Below, piece by piece: positions 56,536-64,000 of a DNA stretch of 64,000 nt (its first letter is position 1; each line of letters starts with the position of its first letter). The notes beneath the pieces were generated by a model. That model searched no databases and was not told where the DNA came from. It saw only the letters and a list, made by a program, of their open reading frames with translations. This DNA is from Phyllostachys edulis (lineage: Eukaryota > Streptophyta > Magnoliopsida > Poales > Poaceae), in the NCBI GenBank assembly GCA_036346405.1, contig CM070561.1, forward strand, positions 29,668,215-29,732,214, read 5' to 3'. The translations under genes and the position numbers were made by a program.

Positions 56536-57539
56536 TGATAACTCTTCATTTTCCCACGTGTCTCTTCGTCTTCATTTTCCTGCATGCTCTAGCTTCGCCT
56601 CACGATCACACGGCGCGCTTCATCTCTTCATTTTCCAACGCCGCCATGACTCCCCAAATATCTCTTCGCCTCCGCTCCGCTTTAGAACTTGTTCTATATA
56701 TAGATGTGTCCCTTCTACAATGTATTTCACACAACCTCCTTGATCCCTTTCTCCACAAAAACAATAAATTAATGCCTCCTCTTCAGACACGATCAGACGC
56801 GCACCTCTCTCACAGACGTTGAATCGTCTTCTTGGAAGAATACTATTTCAACATTGTCTTCACTCCTCTGTCCGAGAATTTGCCGAGCGGTGACGCCACC
56901 TTCCGCCGCCTTGACATTCTCCTCCGCCGTGTCTTAGGGTGATCTCCCACTTTGGCGAAGTTTATCGTGTCGCCGACGTGGTCCTCCAAAAAGGTTGCAC
57001 GCCTCTAGGAGGCTTGTCGTCACTTGGATCGCTAATCGAGGCAAGAAGCGTCGAGTCGACTGGTAGAGACCCTCAAGAAGAGAAGAGAGCCTATGGGCTC
57101 AATTCTTCTTAGTTCAACGATCGAGGATCTTGGGACACACTCGAACGAGCGGCGTCGGTGGGGCGATTTCGAGCCGTTCGATCATGAACCGCCCGCCTCA
57201 AGCGCGCCGCCACGTAAGTATTGAAGACGGAGATAGCAACCTACCTCGCCACTAGATAGGTTTCTAGTTTTTAATCTTTTGTAAGTTTATCGCCACATTG
57301 TTTGGCTATATATATGAAAATTACAAAATGAAAAAAAAAGTTTGGAGGTGAAGTTACTATATCTATTTGCCCATAGTAAGAGCTCCTCATCCCATCGACA
57401 TCAAGTGTGTAGGTATGTTGATCTCGAGCGGCAGGGGGGGCGGCCGGGTTGCTCCACTGCGGCAATGGTAGAGAGGCGTCCCTTTGCGGCGAAGCGGCGA
57501 AGGGACAGCGCGATCTTGGCGATGGGAGGGATATCGCAG
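56536..57539. other. Unexplained 1 kb block between two subterminal arrays
   Basis: Non-repetitive sequence of mixed composition. Around 56,870-56,940 a plus frame reads LSENLPSGDATFRRLDILLRRVL, and around 56,990-57,170 exon-like GC-rich sequence continues. No family recognised. Possible captured host sequence or a remnant of a second, partly overlapping CACTA end. Confidence 0.4.
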
Positions 57540-57832
57540 AGCGGTTCTTAATTAGAACCGCTCAGGATACTACACGCACGGTTGTAACGTAAAACCGCTG
57601 CGTGATTATGGGATTATCACGAGACGGTTTTGGATAGAACCGCTGCGTGATAATTCCTGAGCAGTTCTATTTATCAACCGCTCGTGATAGATGACTATCA
57701 CAGACGGTTCTAAAAGATACCGCCTCGTGATAGTTGTTCCGCCGCCACCGCAGGTTGGGATCGACTCAACACGTACGGTTCCAAAGGAACCGCTGTGATG
57801 GGGCGTCTACTATAGCCTGTTTTGTAGTAGTG
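57540..57832. repeat. Right subterminal array of CACTA 2
   Basis: Six or more copies of the ACGGTT/AACCG(CT)CGTGATA motif, running into the terminal inverted repeat. Confidence 0.9.
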
Positions 57833-57835
57833 AGA

Positions 57836-59005
57836 GTTGTCGAACTTATGCTCATATCGCACCAGTATAGACAGGAGAGTGGTGGCGAATTGAGTGGTGA
57901 TATAAGCATGAAAAGAGGACAAAGATGCATATGTGTCAGATTTGGCACAGAGAGGGAATGTCCATAGGAAGTGTGTAAAATCATCCAAAATGATGAGATA
58001 ATATTTATTGCCTGACACACTTGCAATAGGAGATATCCAAAGGTCACAATGTATAAGCTCAAAAGGTCGAGTAGTTCGGTTGGAAGAACTAGAGAAAGGT
58101 AAACGCACATGCCGACCAAGTTGGCATGCGTTACATAGTGAATGTTCGTTTATTTTCCTAGGACAAGAAATGCTAGAAGACTTGGTGAGGTGGTGAAGGG
58201 TGTGGCTACCGGGGTGACCAAGGCGGCGATGCCACAAGGTGGTGGAGTCGGTGGAGAACACCAAGGCGTGACAGAGTGGCGACGGTGCACAGAACGGGTA
58301 GAGGTTGCCCGCGCTATTGCACCTCAGAATCACGGTCTTTGTTGCTAAGTCCTTCACATAAAAACCAAAAGGATCAAATTCAATAGTGCAGTTATTGTCA
58401 ATGGTGAATTGACGAACGGAGACTAGATTTTTGACAATTTGAGGAGTAACGAGGACATTGTGTAGATGAAGAGGACGACTAGAGTAGTAGGATGGTAGAA
58501 GGTTGTGGCCGGTGTGGGTGACAGGGAGAATGGAGCCATCACTGATCATGACCTGATGATATAAGGGGTGGGAGGATAGGGATGAGAGAGTACCCGAACC
58601 AGAGGACATGTGTGCTGTGGCGCTAGCGTCCATGAACCAGTCGTTGGAGGCGGTAGGTGGCTGCAGCTTTATTGTGTTAAACGTGTTGACGAGACTAGAC
58701 GTGTCCCAGGCCGACCCACTTGTTAGAGACGTATGGGCCGGTTGTGCCTAAGGTTGCTACGACGACTCTTCGGGGAGGGAGGCGACACACACAATTTGCG
58801 ATCATCGACCATCGCCCTTCTTCTTCTTTGTGGGACCGGTGACACAAATAGCGTGCGGGCAGGAGGGACGTCGGGACGGGGGGCCAAGCACACCTGCGAC
58901 GCTAGATGTGTTGCTGTCGTTGCCTTCGATAGGCCAGAGCTGAAAAGCTCTGGTTCAAGTGTTGAAGACAATTGGCCACAATGGCATGGGGGCGGAACCG
59001 CTTCA
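57836..59005 (-). pseudogene. Copia pol, 5' portion (protease, GAG-pre-integrase, integrase start)
   Basis: Minus strand; one open frame of 307 codons (57,710-58,633, its last 41 codons running into CACTA 2 sequence). It starts at the protease-like segment MDASATAHMSSGSGTLSS (DASAT where D-S-G-A-T is usual). It passes through a GAG-pre-integrase domain (TTLWHRRLGHPGSHTLHHL) with the integrase zinc motif (NEHSLCNACQLGRHVRLPF). It enters the integrase core (RPFELIHCDLWISPI, YYLIILDDFTHFLWTFPL) and stops at the CACTA boundary; the rest is at 45,946-48,324. Upstream, 58,723-59,005 probably belongs to gag. Gypsy element 3 cuts the gene at 59,006. Confidence 0.9.
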
Positions 59006-60963
59006 GGTAACATCCCAAAATTTTGGTCTATTTTGAAGTTTTAAAAGAAAAATAACCATTTGAATTTTTTCTAGTAAAGTTAAAAGCTTAAATGGAATTT
59101 TCAAAGTTCAAAAACAATTTAATATGAATAATGTCAACATCAACTATTATCAAAAATTATTTTATTTGGATTATATGTCCTTGGATATATTTTCTAGAAT
59201 TTTTCTAAGTGCATTTGCTATTTTCTATTTGTTATTTGGATTTTCTGCTATTTTCTAAAAAGAAAAATCCATTAAAATCTCAGAATAGTGTTGGGCCGGC
59301 TCAACTCTGCTCCAAATTTCAAAAGATCAGACGGCCCATTTCTATTCAATTCGCCCGCTGCTAAAGACGCTTATCTTCTCCTCCGATACGCTGCTTGGCC
59401 CTACCTACCAGCCACTGGCGTGTCGTGCGCAACGCGTTCACCTTGAGCCGCTCACGCTGACGCGTGGGCCCCGTTCGCCACAACGTCTTCGTCTTCAACC
59501 CGAATGCGGGGTTCTCCGGAGCCAAGAGGGCACGCATCGTGTAGACATGCGACGACGATCCCAAAGCTGGAAACGATGAGGCCAAAGACTCACCGATGGT
59601 GGCTCAATTCACCGAAGAAGGATGCGGCGACGCAGAGCTCCCAAGGCTCGATTCGACAAAAAGGCGGCACAATCCAAGCGGCGGCTCTAGGGTTTTGGAG
59701 GAGAGGGGCGATGCAGAGATTCTGACGCGGGCGCGGGCTTTAAATAGCCACGGGAAGGACGTGTCCGCAAGCAGCATGGCGAGTGGTTGGTAGATAGTGG
59801 TGATGTTTCAACACGTCGTGGGTTTGTGGTATTCTCGCCTAAGTAACTTGTTAAAGACTTAATCTTGCGCGCCATTGAACTGGGCCTTTTCGTACAACCA
59901 CATGCCTAATAGGACGGGCCTAACCTAGTAGATTGTTGAGTTTTGGCTTTTTACTACTCAGGTAGTATTTGGGTGGAGGTGTGTATCCTTTTCTAAGGCC
60001 ACATCGCGGGATGGTTCGCCGCATCCCTGTCCAACATTGTACGTCAACCACAATGAGGTTTTGGATGGCTATAGGTACAACAGGAGAGTGAATTGTTGAG
60101 ATGAAATTCCTGAAAGGTTTTGTTGTGGTCAACTCTGGTCCGATTGATTGCATCTTGTGGGTAAAGTGTACAACCTCTGCAGAGTGTCATTTGATCTATT
60201 CGAATAGCCGCGTCCTCGGTTATGGACATGTTCGGGGATTTCACACGGGAGATAGAGTTTCTTTAAAATGAGTCAGAGTGTGAATGAGATGTTCACTTGA
60301 TGAATATAATATTTGTTTGGTGAACAGGTAATTCACTTGGTGGTTTGTGTCGATTAGTGAATTGGGGATTCACTTATCATGGGTTTGGTTGGGAAGTGAA
60401 TGGGAAGTTCACTGGTTGTTTCAAAAAAAATTGTTTACTTATTTATTATTGTTTTGAACTATGCATTTTAATCTATTTATTGTATTTATCAGAATGTCGC
60501 TTCAAGCAAAAGAACCATACAAATAACCTTTGTCGCCGCATGAATACTATTTGTATACATTTCCCTCACGGCTTGCTAAGTGCTTTATGTACTCATGGCT
60601 TATGCCTTTGTTGAATCAGCTTGAAGAGTATCAAGTTACTCAGAGTTCTTTCGTATGAGGACTTTGAAGGTTTTATGGATTAGATGTGTTCTCCACTCGA
60701 TTGCGTGTGGGCATGTTGATTGGTCTTTTCAAGAGTTTCGCTCACCGCAAGAGTTTATTTGTTTCTTTAGCCTGCGTGGCCGCTTAAGTGAAACGCTGAC
60801 CATAAGGTCCAGCTTATCATTATTATTTGTTACTCTGAGATCTTTTAGTTAAATCGAATAAATGGATGGTATTTCATCATTGTTTCCTCGTGTGAGCTAG
60901 CTACTAACTGGGACTAGTTCGTAATATACGAGAGTTGTCGAGATGCATTTTTGGGTCCCGACA
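59006..60963 (+). repeat. 5' LTR of gypsy element 3
   Basis: Starts at GTAACATCCCAAAATTTTGG (the first T of TGTAACA is not present) and ends CCCGACA. The first 0.5 kb matches the LTR that begins at 63,459. The complement of 60,140-60,235 carries the CTATTCGAATAG, CTCTGCAGAGG and TTTACCCACAAG block shared with the other gypsy-type LTRs. Confidence 0.88.
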
Positions 60964-60967
60964 GAGG

Positions 60968-60980
60968 TGGTATCAGAGCC
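60968..60980 (+). other. Primer-binding site of gypsy element 3 (initiator tRNA-Met)
   Basis: TGGTATCAGAGCC, four bases after the LTR end, is the canonical plant initiator-Met primer site. Confidence 0.95.
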
Positions 60981-62132
60981 ATATCGACTGTAAAACGCAA
61001 CCTTAGTTAGCATGGTCATTTTAGCCAAAAGCTTCAAAATTTATTTTCTAAATCAAATCAACCTATCCTGATTTACGTGGTTGTTCTTTCCTCACCTATT
61101 CTGATTCTTTTCTCATCTCAGTCTATTCTATTCTTATCATATTCTATTCTTTCTCATCTTGTTCTAAGAAATCTGGTCTCTTGTCTTGTTTGAACTTTGA
61201 TTTGTAATCTTAATTTGACTGTCTTGCATGTTAATTTCTTTAGATGGTGCAAGTGTATCGTGATCAAAGAGGAGATTGGCCTGGAGTTCTTTAGTGCTTG
61301 TTGCAGAGTTTGAGAACAAGAAGGAGTGCAACTTACTTCACCAAAGAAAAGAAAGTGAAGGGGCACACAATTGAATTCAAGACAAGGGTGTATTTCATCG
61401 TGAGGATTGGAAGCCACATTCATCACCACAGCATGAAGTGCCACAATGAGCTTGAGGACATGTCAGTAGTCAAAGTTGCCTATAAAGCTGTTTGAATGAT
61501 TTGCAGATTGCACTGAATCAATTTGTCCAAGTTGGTTCAAAAGTATGTGATGCAAGTGGCGCCAAGACCACTACTTCGAGCTGAAGAAGAGTTGGGAAGA
61601 TCCTAAGTTCCACCACTAGCTCCTTTGCCATCACTGACTCCACCCAGTCGAGAAGAAAGGCGTCAAATCACCGGCAATCGTCAAGAGTATCTTCGCCGCT
61701 TTGTTCCAAAGAGGTTCGTCCGAGTCTCCACCAAAGATTCAAGAACTCAGTAGGTGTTCTACAAATGACTCAGAGCCGGTTGAAGAGTCTTTGTTCTCTA
61801 GCCCAGAGTGGGAGCCGCCCTATTAGAATTTTTAGTAACGTTTTAGATCGTTGTTGCTTTAGGTCTTTATTTGGGTTGTGTAAGTGGGAGCTGCGCTTTG
61901 TTTATCAAGTATTATGTTGCTACCATACTAGGGCTTTAATTTGAAGAGTTGGTTGTTCTTTCATAGCGTTTCAGCTATGTCTTCTTTGTCTTTTGCCTTT
62001 GGGTATAATCTGTTCCCCTAATTAGGTTATTCCTGTCTTTTCTATCTTGTCTATCTCGTCTATTGTGCTATTCCCTCTTACCTACTTTGCTTTTCTATCT
62101 TACCTATTAAACCTGTGGAGAATCATCGCAGA
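60981..62132 (+). other. Leader of gypsy element 3
   Basis: A long leader between primer site and gag. A small frame begins MVQVYRDQRGDWPGV at 61,243 but soon meets stops; its continuation (61,298-61,495) has no domain I recognise. Confidence 0.5.
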
Positions 62133-63365
62133 TGGTTGACACTCGCAATACATCAAGCCGCACTCAATTAGATGAGGACAATGCTAATGCCAATACTAGC
62201 TTAATTAGTCACTAGTCCCTCGAGCCACAGATCCAAGCATGGCACAACTTCTAGCAGCTCAGACTCAATTCATGAGTGCGATGATGCAAAATATAAATGC
62301 TATGATGACTCAGCAAAGTCAGACCGCCGTTGCAATAGTCAACTTGTTGAATCAAAATAATCAGAACAATCAAGCAACCACTACTCCGCCGCCAGCTCAT
62401 CATCATTCCAAGTTATCAGAGTACATGAGGACTCGCCCACCTACGTTTTCTTATTCGTTAGAATCTTTGGACAAGGAAGATTGGTTCCGTTCAGTGGAGA
62501 AAAAGCTCGCCATTGCCCAATGCAACAATCGTGAGAAAGTTCTTTATACTTCACATCAATTAGAAGGTACAGTAGCAGATGGTGGGAAAAACTACACCGC
62601 AGCTCATGAAAATTCGCATGCCATTACTTGAGAGGAATTTTCAATAGCATTTTGTCAAGCTCATGTTCGAAATGGTATTGTGGAAATGAAGAAGAATGAA
62701 TTTCGTGAACTATAGCAAGGAAACATGTCTTTGGGTGAATATCTCAACAAGTTCACTCAACTTTCTCTCTATGCTCCAAAAGATGTTGCTACAGATAATG
62801 CATGTCAAAAACGATTCAAGCGTGGACTTAACCCCAGTTTGAAAGTGCAAGTTGTTGGAAATGATTATATGGATTTTCAACATATGGTGGATAAAGTCGA
62901 CTATAGAAGATTCTCATCGTGAGTTGGATGAATCTCGCAAAAGAAAGATGATACAACATGGAGTTCATCAAAATCAGCCACAGAGAGCCAAAACCAATGC
63001 TCAAGAGCCTTTAGGCCCTAATAATCCGCTTCATCGATTCGTAACCCTTGCCCTAGTATCTCATGCAAGAAACACAGAATCCCCAATGTTAACAACAACA
63101 ACAATCAGTAGCCTCAGAGGACCAACAATTCAGCTATAGGAATTCAATGTTTCAACTGTCATGACATAGGTCATTATGCTAACAAGTGTCCACATGTATA
63201 AGGACCAACACCAATTCCTTTCAATTTGGGAGCTACACTAGCCAAGACTTCATTGCTAGGAGCAGAAGAGGAATGCCTCGCACTCCAAATCAAGCTATCA
63301 GACTCCATCAATCGCCACAAGAGGAAGGTTGAATCACGCCACCGCAAGAAGTTCAACCAGCTTTA
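62133..63365 (+). pseudogene. gag of gypsy element 3 (no pol follows)
   Basis: Starts MVDTRNTSSRTQLDEDNANAN at 62,133. After a frame break near 62,210-62,222 it continues MAQLLAAQTQFMSAMMQNINAMM, then the retrotransposon gag domain. Landmarks there are PPTFSYSLESLDKEDWFRSVEKKL at about 62,440-62,510, FCQAHVRNG near 62,655 and MSLGEYLNKFTQLSLYAPKDV at 62,725-62,790. An intact CCHC zinc knuckle, CFNCHDIGHYANKC, is at 63,148-63,189. A CTATAGCAA (expected CTACAGCAA) stop near 62,714 looks like a C-to-T change, and the frame break lies at a CTCGAG/CTCAGAG-type site. No protease, RT or integrase follows: 80 bases after this the purine tract begins. Confidence 0.88.
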
Positions 63366-63443
63366 AAACGCCATTTCTATTAGTCTTTAAGTTAGACCTA
63401 CGCTTAACCTATTCTCTAGTCACCAATATCGGGACGAGATTCC

Positions 63444-63458
63444 TTTAAGGGGAAGGTT
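63444..63458 (+). other. Polypurine tract of gypsy element 3
   Basis: AAGGGGAAGG followed by TTTG leads straight into TGTAACATCCC, the 3' LTR start. Confidence 0.85.
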
Positions 63459-64000
63459 TGTAACATCCCAACAATTTGGTCTCTGCTTTTGAAGTTTTAA
63501 AAGAAAAATAACCATTTGAATTTTTTCCGTAAAGTTAAAAGCTTAAATGGAATTTTCAGAGTTCAAAACAATTTAATATGAATAATATCAACATCAACTA
63601 TTATCAAAAATTATTTTATTTGGATTCTATGTGCGTGGATATATTTTCTAGAATTTTCTAGAATTTTTCTCGAAAGTGCATTTGCTATTTTCTATTTGCT
63701 ATTTGATTTTCTACTATTTTCTAAAAAGAAAAATCCATTAAAATCTCAGAAATAGCGCTAGTCGAAACCCAACTCCTATTCCAAATTTCACCCTCCTAAG
63801 ACTATACGGCCCATTTCTATTCAATTCAAATTTCGCTTCGCAAGAAGACGCCTATCTCCTCCATGCTGCTTGGCCCCACTTGCCAGCCACTTGCGTGTCA
63901 TGCACGACGGGTTCACCTCGGAGCCGCTTCCGCTGATGTGTGGGCCCCATTCGCCACGTCGTCTTCGTCTTCAACTCGGACTCATGAGTCTCAGGTCGAG
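63459..64000 (+). repeat. 3' LTR of gypsy element 3 (partial)
   Basis: Starts TGTAACATCCC and matches 59,006-59,500; cut by the window edge. The two copies differ at places such as CTAGTAAAG against CCGTAAAG, again at a former CCAG. Confidence 0.9.

Larger units (their letters stand above)
48328..57832 (-). mobile_element. CACTA transposon 2, inserted in the copia integrase
   Basis: Starts CACTACTACAGG and ends in the complement of CACTACTACAAA, flanked by AGA on both sides (48,325-48,327 and 57,833-57,835). Subterminal arrays repeat words of the type TATCACGAGCGGTT and AACCGCTCGTGATA. It contains a TnpA-like/Ulp1-like gene (minus) but no tnp2 transposase, so it probably relied on another element for transposase. 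The copia integrase frame resumes on either side, which confirms both boundaries. Confidence 0.95.

Overview
The window is a transposon-dense stretch of a grass (Poaceae) nuclear genome. I see no intact host protein-coding gene. The one clear host gene is an intron-containing tRNA-Tyr(GTA) at 11,302-11,388 (minus). Grass origin is inferred from the repeats: Tekay/Del-like gypsy elements with initiator-Met primer sites, En/Spm (CACTA) elements with tnp2 and TnpA-like genes, a Sirevirus-like element, a BARE/RIRE1-type LTR, and hAT, MULE and Tourist-type MITEs. An Oryza relative is plausible but not proven.

Layout. 1-8,372: minus-strand gypsy element 1 (left LTR cut by the window edge). 8,373-11,069: 3' part of a plus-strand LINE, split by a 1.3 kb hAT element (9,549-10,849, perfect 8-bp target duplication). 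11,302-11,388: tRNA-Tyr. 11.7-14.6 kb: MITEs, including a MULE-type foldback and a hAT MITE. 14,899-42,477: a 27.6 kb CACTA element with matching ATT duplications. It carries a TnpA-like gene and a tnp2 transposase gene (both minus, both broken), and was bloated by three insertions: an old gypsy-type LTR (about 17.97-31.8 kb), a full-length gypsy element 2 inside that LTR (18,562-28,142, TSD AGATA), and a Sirevirus-like element inside the transposase gene (32,511-37,872). 42.5-45.6 kb: three hAT elements, one of which seems to have captured part of a ribosomal-L1-domain gene. 45,735 to the right edge: a minus-strand copia element broken by a second CACTA (48,328-57,832, TSD AGA, inside the integrase reading frame) and by a plus-strand gag-only gypsy element 3 (from 59,006).

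CACTA 2 has no recognisable tnp2 gene. It encodes a TnpA-like product that appears fused to a Ulp1-type peptidase region, is itself split by a BARE/RIRE1-type solo LTR, and contains four tandemly related miRNA-like foldbacks upstream of the gene.

A cross-cutting observation is that CAG/CTG sites look corrupted (CAG to CG or CGA, CTG to CG) in three blocks: 1-6,035, 48.3-57.8 kb and 59-64 kb. The pattern breaks reading frames and alters a primer-binding site. I think it more likely reflects base-calling errors at CHG-methylated cytosines than biology, and frameshifts in those blocks should be read with that in mind.
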